Shown here piece by piece: positions 25,816 through 34,837 of a stretch of DNA of 57,877 bases. The translations under genes were made by a program, and so were the position numbers. The stretch spans positions 1 through 57,877 of the forward strand of contig CAZQCI010000003.1 in NCBI GenBank assembly GCA_964592255.1, written 5' to 3'. Every line of letters begins with the position of its first letter. Position 1 is the stretch's first letter. The notes beneath the pieces are model-generated. The model was not told where the DNA came from and did not search any database. It saw only the letters and a list, made by a program, of their open reading frames with translations. This DNA is from CAZQCI01 sp964592255 (GTDB lineage Bacteria; UBA10199; SBBF01).

Positions 25816-26587
25816 CAAAAAAAATATTCTTATCTTAGGCGCTGCCAAAGGAACAGGGCAAGTGATTGCAAAAAAATTTGCCGCCGCCGGGGCTCATCTT
25901 ATTTTAGTGGATATCGACCCTTACCTGTATGAAATAACCGAAACTCTTAAAAAGCAGACAACTATAGAAGCCCACCTGATTGACTTAAGCTCAACTGCAA
26001 ACGTGGAAAGGGAGCTTCCAGAAATTATTGGAAATCGAAAATTAACAGGCATTGTCTATGTTACGGGATTAAGATCCAAAAAAAAATTTGGGGAATTTAC
26101 ATCATCCGACTGGGATTTTGTAATTAATGCATCATTAAAAAATGTTTTTTTCTCCGCGCAAGCTCTCGCTGAAAAATTTGATGATACTTTTCCCTTTTTC
26201 ATCACTCTCTCCTCGGTAGCAGCTCAATTTATTGGAGGGGAATGCGTGGCTTATCATTGCGCCAAAGCAGGTTTGGAACAACTGACTCGTTATCTTGCGG
26301 TGGCATTAGGAAAAAAAGGCGTGCGCGTCAATGCTGTGTGTCCGGGGATGATCGTTAAGGAAGAGAATAAAACTCGTTTTTTATCCGAAGAGAATACACC
26401 CTATCGTACCCGTTCTTTCAAAGCTCACCCTTTGGGCTCCGTTGGAGATAGCCATGACATTGCAGAAGCTGTTTTTTATCTCGCTTCACCTCAAGCAAAA
26501 TTTATTACAGGTCAGATTTTGGTTGTGGATGGCGGGTTAACCATCCAAGATCAATTCAATATGGCTCAGCAATTTTCTTTATCATGA
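25802..26587 (+). CDS. SDR-family oxidoreductase
   Basis: A 261-residue classical SDR. The cofactor motif is GAAKGTGQ, a variant of TGxxxGIG; LSSVAAQ (Ser) and YHCAK (Tyr/Lys) are present, with TGQILVVDGG near the end. It is directly coupled (ATGA) to a second SDR. Likely a sugar oxidoreductase; substrate unknown. Confidence 0.8.
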   Translation: MSEFNKKNILILGAAKGTGQVIAKKFAAAGAHLILVDIDPYLYEITETLKKQTTIEAHLIDLSSTANVERELPEIIGNRKLTGIVYVTGLRSKKKFGEFTSSDWDFVINASLKNVFFSAQALAEKFDDTFPFFITLSSVAAQFIGGECVAYHCAKAGLEQLTRYLAVALGKKGVRVNAVCPGMIVKEENKTRFLSEENTPYRTRSFKAHPLGSVGDSHDIAEAVFYLASPQAKFITGQILVVDGGLTIQDQFNMAQQFSLS

Positions 26588-27387
26588 AATTAGAACTTAA
26601 AAACAAAGTAGCTTTAGTTACCGGTGGAAGTAAGGGAATAGGGGCCGAAGTTTCATTTTCACTCGCTCAAGAAGGAGTGAAAGTAGCCTTTTGCGCCAGA
26701 ACTTCTGACGCAATGAAAAAATTGAAGGAAAAAATTGAGTTGAATTCAGGCATCTGTATGCCTCTTGAAACGAATGTTTTCAATCCTGATGAAATTTTAG
26801 CCTGTGTCCAAAAAACAGCCTCAACTTTCGGAGGCATTGACATCCTCATCAACAATGTAGGAGGTGCCATTCAACAAGCGGGTTTTGATGATCTTTCTGA
26901 TGAACAATGGCTCAAAACTTATGAATTGAACGTCCTGTCTGTAGTACGCTTCACAAGAGCTTGCTTGCCTTTCTTGAAAAACTCATCCTTAAAAAGAATC
27001 ATCAATATATCGTCGATCAGTGCTCTACAGCCCGGTTTATTTAACCCTCATTACACAACAACCAAAGCAGCCATTGTCAACCTAAGCAAACACTTGGCAA
27101 ATATTCTAGCCAAAGAAAAAATCTTGGTAAACGTCATCTGTCCAGGCCCCATCCATAGCGATTCGTGGGATACAAACGTGGAGAGAAAATCACAATCCTT
27201 AGGCCTTGAATCCACAGAAATGCGTAGGCAGATAGAAGAACAAGAATCGGCAAAAATTCCTTTAGGCTTTGTAGGAGAAGGGCATCACGTCGCAAGTTTA
27301 GTCTGCTTTCTAGCATCCCCGCTTTCAGGCTGGACAACAGGATCCTGTTTTCACCTCAATGGTGGAAAACTGGCCAATATCTTTTAA
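26584..27387 (+). CDS. SDR-family oxidoreductase
   Basis: A 267-residue classical SDR: TGGSKGIG, NNVGGA, ISSISAL (Ser), YTTTK (Tyr/Lys) and TTGSCFHLNGG. Coupled by ATGA to the previous SDR. A 60-bp AT-rich gap follows, one of the few breaks in the operon. Confidence 0.85.
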   Translation: MKLELKNKVALVTGGSKGIGAEVSFSLAQEGVKVAFCARTSDAMKKLKEKIELNSGICMPLETNVFNPDEILACVQKTASTFGGIDILINNVGGAIQQAGFDDLSDEQWLKTYELNVLSVVRFTRACLPFLKNSSLKRIINISSISALQPGLFNPHYTTTKAAIVNLSKHLANILAKEKILVNVICPGPIHSDSWDTNVERKSQSLGLESTEMRRQIEEQESAKIPLGFVGEGHHVASLVCFLASPLSGWTTGSCFHLNGGKLANIF

Positions 27388-27447
27388 ACAAAAAATTTTG
27401 AAAAAAAATTCTAACTGAAATGGTTAATTCTTATAAAATACTCAATC

Positions 27448-28833
27448 ATGGAATTAAACGGCACACTTTCATTTTTGGAAAGACAATTTAAGTTTATTCA
27501 AAATGGGGGATGGCCTGCTTTGAAGTATAAATTGAATCTATTGAATAGATCTCTGAAAAAAAAGGCCATCACTTTACTCTTATTCCCTTTTTTCGGCGTA
27601 CCCGTGATATTCATACGCTTTCTAAGCCCTTGGCTTAAGATTCGTTTTGGAGAATTAGAAAGCTCTGGCATCGGACATTTAGCCTTACCTATTGAAATTT
27701 ACTTAAGTGAAATTGACCAAGGGTTACATCATCCAGGACGTAAAATGAAGAACCCCACCGCAAGCAGCGGAGTATCAAGAATGAATGACTTGTCGCCACA
27801 AGTGGCAGGAAATAAAACCCCCTCTGGGGGATTTAAGGATATTTGGTGTACTCAAAAAATAATATCCAATCATCTCCTTCTTGAAAAGTGGTCCCTTTAT
27901 TTAACCATCTGGCCGCGATGGATCGTCAAACCTATGATTCTTGTCAATGATCTCATTCCTGGAGGACATACCAACCGTATTCCCTATCGCTACATCTATC
28001 AACAAACAAGGCCCTGGCAATTTTGCGATATAAACGGAGTGCTTCCCACTTCTAAAATCCACATTAATTTTTCGGAAGAAGAAAAAAAAGAAGGGTTTGA
28101 AACTTTAAAAAAAATGGGGATCGAAAAAAATGATCGTTATCTTTGTTTTATGACTCGAGATGGCGCTTATTACTCTGAACAACATGATCAATGGGCGCAT
28201 AGAAACTCCTCCATTCATCCTATGGCCCAAGCCTTAGAATATTTTGGCTTGAAAAAAAAATATAAATTCATTCGCATGGGTGCAAAAGTGATCGAAAAAC
28301 TCAACACCAACAACTCTTCTTTTATTGATTATGCCGCTAACGGAATGAGAACAGAATTATTGGATCTTTTTCTTATTGCACATTGCCATTTCATGGTCAG
28401 TACAGCAACCGGGTTAGATAGCTTAGCTTCAGCTTTTCGTCGCTCGGTTGTTTATGTGAATCTGGCGGACTTTGGCACTGCCGACGTATGGGGAGAAAAC
28501 ACACTTTTTATTCCTAAAAAGCTATGGTCCATTACAGAAAAAAGATTTTTAACTTTTAGTGAAATTTTCAAAATAGGTGCCCATTTTTTTGGAGAAACCT
28601 GGCAATATAAAAAAGCTGGCATTGAATGGATTGATAACGAAGTCGAAGAAATACAAGCAGCTGTTTCCGAAATGGAACAACGTCTATCCCAAACATGGAT
28701 CAGTTATCCGGAAGATGAAAAACTACAAAACAAATTTCGCTCTCTTTGGCCTACACGTTCTGCAGGGCTCAAAATTCTTAAAAGCCGTATCGGCACGGAA
28801 TTTCTCCGTCGAAATCAGGGACTACTACAATAA
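27448..28833 (+). CDS. TIGR04372-family glycosyltransferase carrying an in-frame palindromic insert
   Basis: A 461-residue protein like the TIGR04372 glycosyltransferases: an amphipathic/hydrophobic N-terminus, GIGHLALPIEIYL, CFMTRDGAYY, RMGAKV and FLIAHCHFMVSTATGLDSLASAF near the C-terminus. Residues 100-130 (93 bp, 27745-27837) are not family-like. They are encoded by a 94-bp palindromic repeat found at two other places in the locus. They sit between GRK and DIW, where homologues run straight on, and keep the frame. The insert is Ser/Pro/Gly-rich and probably a surface loop. Whether the protein still works is unknown. Confidence 0.7.
   Translation: MELNGTLSFLERQFKFIQNGGWPALKYKLNLLNRSLKKKAITLLLFPFFGVPVIFIRFLSPWLKIRFGELESSGIGHLALPIEIYLSEIDQGLHHPGRKMKNPTASSGVSRMNDLSPQVAGNKTPSGGFKDIWCTQKIISNHLLLEKWSLYLTIWPRWIVKPMILVNDLIPGGHTNRIPYRYIYQQTRPWQFCDINGVLPTSKIHINFSEEEKKEGFETLKKMGIEKNDRYLCFMTRDGAYYSEQHDQWAHRNSSIHPMAQALEYFGLKKKYKFIRMGAKVIEKLNTNNSSFIDYAANGMRTELLDLFLIAHCHFMVSTATGLDSLASAFRRSVVYVNLADFGTADVWGENTLFIPKKLWSITEKRFLTFSEIFKIGAHFFGETWQYKKAGIEWIDNEVEEIQAAVSEMEQRLSQTWISYPEDEKLQNKFRSLWPTRSAGLKILKSRIGTEFLRRNQGLLQ
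27744..27837 (+). repeat. Palindromic repeat, copy A, inside a coding region
   Basis: A 94-bp copy matching copy C (44667-44760) at about 82 of 94 bases without gaps. It contains three potential hairpins in a row: CCGC/GCGG, GCCAC/GTGGC and CCCCC-TCT-GGGGG. The frame ATG AAG AAC stays open through the element here, as it does in copy C. Confidence 0.85.
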
Positions 28834-28841
28834 CCTAGACT

Positions 28842-29846
28842 ATGAAAATATTACTTACCGGAAATCAAGGCTACATTGGCACCGTCCTTCTTCCCTTATT
28901 ACAACAGGAAGGACACGACGTAGTGGGCTACGACATTGGATACTATGCAGACTGTAGTTTACGCCCCGTTGAAAATAATTTTCGGCAAATTACAAAAGAT
29001 ATCCGCACCATTTCACTTGAAGACTTAACTGGGATAGAGGCTGTGATTCATTTGGCGGGATTATCCAACGATCCTTTGGGCGAATTATCTCCGGGACTCA
29101 CGGAAGAAATTAATCTGGAAGCCACTGTTAAACTAGGGGAACTAGCACGCCAAGCCGGGGTCACGCGTTTTGTTTATGCCTCTTCCCAAAGCATGTATGG
29201 CGTTTCAAATGTCGAACATGAGCTGGAAGAAGACAATAGCGAAAAAAACCCGGTAACCGCTTATGCCCGAACTAAATGGGAAGCGGAATGCCGTTTGAAG
29301 GAATTGCAGACTCCCAATTTTTCTGTCATCTGCTTCCGTCCATCAACTGTATTCGGTGCCAGCCCCAGGCTGCGTTGTGATATTGTATTTAATAACCTGG
29401 TCGCTTGTGCCTATACGACTGGGAAAATCGAAATCAAAAGCGATGGTACACCATGGAGACCAGTAGTTCATGTGCGCGACGTCTGCTCCGCTTTCATGTC
29501 GGGTTTGAAGGCCCCTCTTGAATTGGTAAGGGGCCGCTCCTACAACGTAGGAATCCCGAACGGTAATTTCACCGTCCGCGACTTAGCCGAAGCCGCCCAA
29601 CGGGCTGTACCAGGGAGCACGCTCACTTTTACAGGCGAGCATGGGCAAGATTCACGAACTTACCGTGTCAGCTTTCAAAGAATTTTGACTGAACTTAAAG
29701 ATTATTATCGACCTGAATGGAATTTGGACCGTGGCGGCAAGGAACTGGTGGCCTTTTTTAAAGAAGTGAATTTTACTGAAAAAGAATTTCGTGGCCGTAT
29801 GACAAATCGACTTATTCAACTTAAATATTTTATGGAGAGAAAATGA
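28842..29846 (+). CDS. NAD-dependent sugar epimerase/dehydratase
   Basis: A 334-residue extended SDR: TGNQGYIG, HLAGLSNDPLG, YASSQSMYG, YARTK (Tyr/Lys), FRPSTVFGASPRLRCD and VHVRDV. Of the same subtype as the gene at 13342. Followed directly by a C-methyltransferase (4-bp overlap), a pairing common in deoxysugar modules. Confidence 0.8.
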   Translation: MKILLTGNQGYIGTVLLPLLQQEGHDVVGYDIGYYADCSLRPVENNFRQITKDIRTISLEDLTGIEAVIHLAGLSNDPLGELSPGLTEEINLEATVKLGELARQAGVTRFVYASSQSMYGVSNVEHELEEDNSEKNPVTAYARTKWEAECRLKELQTPNFSVICFRPSTVFGASPRLRCDIVFNNLVACAYTTGKIEIKSDGTPWRPVVHVRDVCSAFMSGLKAPLELVRGRSYNVGIPNGNFTVRDLAEAAQRAVPGSTLTFTGEHGQDSRTYRVSFQRILTELKDYYRPEWNLDRGGKELVAFFKEVNFTEKEFRGRMTNRLIQLKYFMERK

Positions 29847-31084
29847 AAACAGGAATATCGGAACAAATCAAATCCTGTCGTTTATGTTCAAAATCCCGTA
29901 TTGAATCTATTCTCAATCTAGGCGCACAGCCTCCAGCTAACAGCCTTCGGGAAGATAAAAAAGAATCTCTTGATCTTATTCCTTTAGTACTCTGTCGTTG
30001 TGAAGATTGCGGTACCGTTCAACTGACAGAAACCGTCGCACCGGATTATTTATTCAACCACTATGTTTGGGTAACGGGCACTTCCAAAGGGGCCCAACAA
30101 TACAGCCAAGTTTTTTGTGACCGCCTCATTTCCCGCAGCCAAAAGAAACTGTTATCCGTTATAGAAATTGCCAGTAACGACGGTACTTTCCTAAAACCTT
30201 TTAAAGAACGTGGTCACAAAGTATTAGGCGTTGACCCGGCAAAAAATATTGCGGCACGGGCTATAGCAGAAGGCATTCCCACTGTGGCTGATTTTTTTGG
30301 ATTAAAAATCGCTGAAAAAATTAAATCTGAACAAGGACAAGCCGACATCGTCTTTGCACGCAATGTCATTCCGCATGTGGCCAACGCCAAAGATGTTGTC
30401 GCAGGCTTGGCACACCTGCTTCAAGACCAAGGAATCGGCGTCATCGAATTTCACCGTGCTGATATCATTTTAAAAGAACTACATTACGATTCCATTTATC
30501 ACGAGCATCTATTTTATCATTCGTTGCACAGTATCCAACTTCTGCTGGAAGGTTTTGGATTAAAATTATTCGATATTACCGAAAGTCCGATCAGCGGTGG
30601 ATCTTGGGTCGTGTATTTTTCAAAAACAAACCGACCCCCAACACCCCAATTCTTACAAGCGCTTGAAGAGGAAAGCTTTTTAGGCATCCAACACAGCGCT
30701 CCTTGGAAGAAATTTTCGGAGCAATGCGAAAAACATAAAAGAAGCTTATTGTCCCTGGTGGAACAATTCACCAAGCAAGGCAAGCGTCTGATTGGTTATG
30801 GCGCTTCCGCCCGCAGCTCAACATTGCTGAATTATTGTGGTATCAATTACCGACATTTGGGAATGATTGCGGATCAAAATTCCTTCAAACAAGGACGCTA
30901 CACACCAGGAACAGATATTTTAATTTCTTCTCCAAAAGAAGCTTTCGACACTCATCCTGATGCCGTTTTATTGCTTGCGTGGAACTTTAAAGATGAAATT
31001 TTAAACAAAATACAATCGGACTACCAATGGCACGGAGACGTCATCATTCCTTTACCGGGGGAACCTAGCGTCATTAAAATATAA
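29843..31084 (+). CDS. Sugar C-methyltransferase (TylC3/NovU-like)
   Basis: A 413-residue enzyme with the full layout: N-terminal zinc site (C12, C15, C53, C56), SAM domain VIEIASNDGTFLKPF and ARNVIPHVANAKDVV, catalytic YHEHLFYHS (the Glu-His pair and Tyr of the family), SGGSWVVYF, and C-terminal IGYGASARS. It should put a methyl branch next to the keto group of a nucleotide keto-sugar. Second of two such genes; the motifs are more canonical than in the one at 23793. Confidence 0.85.
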   Translation: MKTGISEQIKSCRLCSKSRIESILNLGAQPPANSLREDKKESLDLIPLVLCRCEDCGTVQLTETVAPDYLFNHYVWVTGTSKGAQQYSQVFCDRLISRSQKKLLSVIEIASNDGTFLKPFKERGHKVLGVDPAKNIAARAIAEGIPTVADFFGLKIAEKIKSEQGQADIVFARNVIPHVANAKDVVAGLAHLLQDQGIGVIEFHRADIILKELHYDSIYHEHLFYHSLHSIQLLLEGFGLKLFDITESPISGGSWVVYFSKTNRPPTPQFLQALEEESFLGIQHSAPWKKFSEQCEKHKRSLLSLVEQFTKQGKRLIGYGASARSSTLLNYCGINYRHLGMIADQNSFKQGRYTPGTDILISSPKEAFDTHPDAVLLLAWNFKDEILNKIQSDYQWHGDVIIPLPGEPSVIKI

Positions 31085-31650
31085 TGAAATTTACTCCCTT
31101 AGAACTAACGGGTACTTGGATTATTGAACCGGAACCTTTCTCGGACGAACGTGGTTCTTTCTTCCGTCATTTTTGTGCTCAAGAATTTGCCGCTCATGGC
31201 CTTGAAACAGCGATGGCCCAAGGAAATATTTCCATTAATCCTTACGAAGGAACTTTACGTGGGTTTCATTATCAAATTCCGCCGTTTCAAGAAGCAAAAA
31301 CGATATCGTGTTTAACCGGTTCTCTCTACGACATTGTTGTTGATCTTAGGCCTCAATCACCTTCGTTTATGAAATGGCTAGCCGTAGAACTGTCCGCTCA
31401 AAATCGAAAGAGTCTGCATATTCCCAACGGTTGCGCCAATGCTTGGCTCACAACAGCACCCGACACCACGGTTCATTATTATATGAGTACCCCTTATGCT
31501 CCGCAGGCTTATCGGGGATTTCGCTATAATGACCCTCTTTTCAATTTCGTTTGGCCGACAAAACCAAAAGTAATTTCAGAAAAAGATCGTCATCTGCCTG
31601 ATTTTGATCCCACAACAATGAAGAACTCCGCCACAAGTAGTGAGGAATGA
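31084..31650 (+). CDS. RmlC-like dTDP-4-dehydrorhamnose 3,5-epimerase family protein
   Basis: A 188-residue cupin: FSDERGSFFRHF, GTLRGFHYQIPP (catalytic His) and YRGFRYNDP (Asp near the active site). RmlC enzymes epimerise C3 and C5 of 4-keto-6-deoxy sugars. The last ten codons, from MKN to the stop, lie inside palindromic repeat copy B, so the protein tail comes from the repeat. Upstream stop and start overlap by a single base. Confidence 0.85.
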   Translation: MKFTPLELTGTWIIEPEPFSDERGSFFRHFCAQEFAAHGLETAMAQGNISINPYEGTLRGFHYQIPPFQEAKTISCLTGSLYDIVVDLRPQSPSFMKWLAVELSAQNRKSLHIPNGCANAWLTTAPDTTVHYYMSTPYAPQAYRGFRYNDPLFNFVWPTKPKVISEKDRHLPDFDPTTMKNSATSSEE

Positions 31651-31672
31651 AACCCCCTCTGGGGGATTAAAA
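31617..31672 (+). repeat. Palindromic repeat, copy B, internally deleted
   Basis: 56 bp that match the two ends of copy C with about 38 bp missing in the middle. The CCCCC-TCT-GGGGG hairpin (31653-31665) is intact. It supplies the last codons and stop of the RmlC-like gene, and GGGGG (31661-31665) lies 9 bp before the next ATG (31675). Confidence 0.8.
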
Positions 31673-31674
31673 TA

Positions 31675-32556
31675 ATGCGTATTTTTCTGACAGGAGCCAC
31701 TGGGTTTATAGGACAAAGATTATTGGCACGTCTTGAAAACCATGATGTGTTAGCCTTATCACGACATCAGCAGAGTATTCATTATCCTGGCGTACACTTC
31801 ATCGCAGGTGATTTAAACAACACAACATGGACCAATGAGGTCAAAGATTTTTCTCCTCACATTTGCTTGCATCTAGCGTGGGAGGGGCTGCCGGATTATT
31901 CACTAGAACGTTGCCAGGCCAACCTTAACACGAGCTTGATACTTTTTAAAAAATTGGCCGAATTAGGAATAAAACGTTTCATCACAACAGGAAGCTGTTG
32001 GGAATATGGAAATGCTAGCGGCCCAGTTTGCGAAGTTTCTTCTATAGGTGATTTAAATATATTTGCGGCTACCAAACAAGCTTTACGATTAATGCTGACA
32101 AGCCTAGCGCTTGATTACGGTATTGATATGATTTGGACACGTCTTTTTTTCACCTATGGACCCAACCAACGTGCGTCGTCATTAATTCCACAATGTCATG
32201 CTGCATATTCTCAAGGGCGTCTGCCCCAAATTCAAAAGCCGGATGTAGCACAAGATTTTATTTATGTAGATGACGCAGCTGAAGCCTTGGTGAGATTAGT
32301 CGAAACAGAAAAATTGAAATCGGGCTTATTCAATATCGGCAGTGGCCAACCCACAACGGTAGGCATGGTGGTCAATGAAGTCGCCAAATATTTTGGAAAA
32401 CCTCTTCCCTATTCTTCCACAAAACCCACCAGCGGTTTTTGGGCTGATACAAAAAAAATCAAGGAAGCCACAAGTTGGGAAGCACGCACATCGCTTCAAT
32501 CGGGCGTGCAACAAACATTGAAAGTATTAGATCAAAAAAATCATGAAGCCTCCTGA
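31675..32556 (+). CDS. NAD-dependent epimerase/reductase-like protein with Tyr-to-Phe change
   Basis: A 293-residue extended SDR: TGATGFIG, HLAWEGLP, TTGSCWEYG and RLFFTYGPNQR. The YxxxK is FAATK, so the catalytic Tyr is Phe (TTT codon), while Lys is kept. Some 4-ketoreductase-like homologues vary here; loss of normal dehydrogenase activity is possible. Starts 3 bp after repeat copy B and overlaps the next gene by 14 bp. Confidence 0.75.
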   Translation: MRIFLTGATGFIGQRLLARLENHDVLALSRHQQSIHYPGVHFIAGDLNNTTWTNEVKDFSPHICLHLAWEGLPDYSLERCQANLNTSLILFKKLAELGIKRFITTGSCWEYGNASGPVCEVSSIGDLNIFAATKQALRLMLTSLALDYGIDMIWTRLFFTYGPNQRASSLIPQCHAAYSQGRLPQIQKPDVAQDFIYVDDAAEALVRLVETEKLKSGLFNIGSGQPTTVGMVVNEVAKYFGKPLPYSSTKPTSGFWADTKKIKEATSWEARTSLQSGVQQTLKVLDQKNHEAS

Positions 32557-33793
32557 ACAAGCTGTCATTCTTTGCGGAGGCCTCGGCACACGGCTTCGTC
32601 CTTTTACGGACTCACACCCCAAACCCATGGTCCCCGTAAACGGAAAGCCTTTTTTAGAACATTTGTTAAAACAACTTTCCGGATTTGGTATCAAACGTTT
32701 CTTATTGCTAACAGGTTACAAAGGGGAACAAATCCGCGACTATTTTGGCGACGGTGCATCTTGGAATTGGCATATCGATTATTCACAAGGCCCTGTTGAA
32801 TGGGAAACAGGAAGACGCTTTTGGGAAGGCCAACACCAAATGAATGATCGGTTTTTATTACTTTACTCGGATAATTTTGTTCAGTGTCCTTTTCAGCGTT
32901 TGGGAGAGATTCATCAGAAAGAGAATGTAACGGTCACTTTACTTCTGGCTCCTAAAGAAAAAGGAAACATCCGCCTATCGTCACAAGGCCAAATCACGGC
33001 TTATGATAAAACACGGACGGAACCTAACCTTCATTTTGTTGAAGTCGGTTACATGATAGTGGAACGAGACAAAGTTTTGAAAATTCTTTCAAACATCTCA
33101 ACATCTTTTGACATCAGTTTTTCGGAGGTTCTACATTCCTTAGCTCAACAACATCAATTGGCCGGCTTAGTGGTCAAAGATCCTTACCACAGCATTTCGG
33201 ATCCGCATCGGCTGGAATTAATGTCGGCTTATCTTAAGCCGAAGAATATTCTTCTCATCGATCGTGATGGAGTCATCAACCAAAGACCGCCCCAAGGGGA
33301 GTACACAAAAAACTGGGAGGCTTTTAAATGGATCCCGGAAACACGTCGCGCTTTAAAAGAACTCGCTTCATCTGGTTTTAAATTTGTTGTTATTTCCAAT
33401 CAGGCGGGCATCGCACGGGGCATGATTGACTCGGCTGCTGTAGAGCACATTCACGAAAACATAATCTCCACATTAGCATCAGAAGGCATAGAAATTCTCG
33501 ATATTTATTTTTGCCCTCATCATTGGGACGACCATTGTGAATGCCGCAAGCCCAACACGGGCATGTTTTTTCGTGCCTCTCGGGAACACTTTTTAAGAAT
33601 GGACCAAACTCTTTACGTTGGAGATGACACCCGTGACTGTCTAGCTGCTTATAATGCCGGATGTGGCTGCATTCTTGTAGGCCCCGATCATCAAGAAGAG
33701 GTGGCTCCGTATGCCAACCCTGTTCTAAGAGCTCGAAATATGTTAGAAGCTGTACCCTGGATTAAAAACCAATTTAACGATTGGAGAAATTAA
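32543..33793 (+). CDS. HddC-GmhB fusion: heptose-1-phosphate guanylyltransferase and heptose-bisphosphate phosphatase
   Basis: A 416-residue fusion. Residues 1 to about 230 are a sugar-phosphate nucleotidyltransferase (ILCGGLGTRLRPFT, KPMVPVNGKPF, LLYSDNF). Residues about 235-416 are a GmhB-type HAD phosphatase with nucleophile D240/D242 (LLIDRDGVIN), SNQAGIARG, and the zinc loop CPHHWDDHCECRKPNTGM. GmhB and HddC act in succession in the GDP-D-glycero-alpha-D-manno-heptose pathway, and the HddA-type kinase is the next gene. The order fits, but NTP specificity is from family only. Confidence 0.85.
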   Translation: MKPPEQAVILCGGLGTRLRPFTDSHPKPMVPVNGKPFLEHLLKQLSGFGIKRFLLLTGYKGEQIRDYFGDGASWNWHIDYSQGPVEWETGRRFWEGQHQMNDRFLLLYSDNFVQCPFQRLGEIHQKENVTVTLLLAPKEKGNIRLSSQGQITAYDKTRTEPNLHFVEVGYMIVERDKVLKILSNISTSFDISFSEVLHSLAQQHQLAGLVVKDPYHSISDPHRLELMSAYLKPKNILLIDRDGVINQRPPQGEYTKNWEAFKWIPETRRALKELASSGFKFVVISNQAGIARGMIDSAAVEHIHENIISTLASEGIEILDIYFCPHHWDDHCECRKPNTGMFFRASREHFLRMDQTLYVGDDTRDCLAAYNAGCGCILVGPDHQEEVAPYANPVLRARNMLEAVPWIKNQFNDWRN

Positions 33794-33795
33794 CA

Positions 33796-34812
33796 ATGTC
33801 TCAACTTCAGTTTCAACATTTACCACGATCCGTCACTACCATTACACCTCAACGGTTAAGTTTTGCAGGCGGAGGGACTGATCTTCCTGACTTTTACCGA
33901 GAACATGGAGGGGCTGTTGTCAGCACCACCATTGATAAATATATTTACGTTACCGTTAAACGACATAGCCCTTTATTCAACGAAACCTATCGGCTCAGTT
34001 ATTCCAAAACAGAACACGTGATGAATTTGGAAGAAATTGAAAATGATGTGGCACGCGAATGTTTAAGGCTGGTGCCGGTGGAACCTCCTTTGTTTATTTC
34101 TACCGCTTCTGATCTTCCAGCTTCATCCGGACTTGGCTCTTCGAGTAGTTTTGCCGTGGGGCTTCTTTATGCTCTTCACACATTACGGGGAGAACATGTT
34201 TCCGTAGGACAATTAGCGGAAGAAGCCTCGCATGTTGAAATTGAAATGCTTAAACGGCCTATCGGCAAACAAGATCAATATGCCGCTGCATTCGGTGGGC
34301 TAAATTACATGACCTTCAATGAAAATGGCCGAGTTCATCTGGATCCTTTGTGGCTTCCCCAAGACGGATCGGAGGCTTTGTTTAACAACAGTATGCTTTT
34401 CTGGACAGGGCTTCAGCGCGAAGCCAAAAGCATTTTGGAAGAACAACGCTCCAAAATTTTGGAAACAACTGAAACATTAATCGCTATGCGTAACATGGCG
34501 GCTGAATGTCGTGATTGTCTTTTATTACATCATGAAGACCTTACTCCGTTTGGAAAAATTTTAGATAAAGGTTGGAGAGCCAAACGCAGTTTAACAGAAA
34601 AAATTAGTTCGTCTCAAATTGACGATTATTATTCCCAGGCTCTTCAAGCAGGTGCCTTGGGTGGAAAAATTGCCGGAGCCGGAGGCGGCGGTTTTCTTTA
34701 TTTAGTTGTTCCTGAGCCCTTGCACAATCAAGTCCGCAAGGCTCTTCCCGGCATGATGGATGTCCCCATCAAATACGAACCACAAGGGACGCGATTATTA
34801 TCGGTTGTTTAA
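33796..34812 (+). CDS. hddA: D-glycero-D-manno-heptose 7-phosphate kinase (HddA-like GHMP kinase)
   Basis: A 338-residue GHMP kinase: RLSFAGGGTDLPDF (N-terminal motif), LPASSGLGSSSSFAVGLL (ATP loop), GKQDQYAAAFGG and C-terminal KIAGAGGGGF. This pattern is typical of HddA-type kinases. The ATG at 33796 follows GGAGA; the in-frame TTG at 33781 overlaps the previous gene and is less likely. Forms with gmhA and the HddC-GmhB fusion a complete GDP-heptose pathway. Confidence 0.85.
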   Translation: MSQLQFQHLPRSVTTITPQRLSFAGGGTDLPDFYREHGGAVVSTTIDKYIYVTVKRHSPLFNETYRLSYSKTEHVMNLEEIENDVARECLRLVPVEPPLFISTASDLPASSGLGSSSSFAVGLLYALHTLRGEHVSVGQLAEEASHVEIEMLKRPIGKQDQYAAAFGGLNYMTFNENGRVHLDPLWLPQDGSEALFNNSMLFWTGLQREAKSILEEQRSKILETTETLIAMRNMAAECRDCLLLHHEDLTPFGKILDKGWRAKRSLTEKISSSQIDDYYSQALQAGALGGKIAGAGGGGFLYLVVPEPLHNQVRKALPGMMDVPIKYEPQGTRLLSVV

Positions 34813-34837
34813 ACAATCATCTCAGGAGACCTACCTT

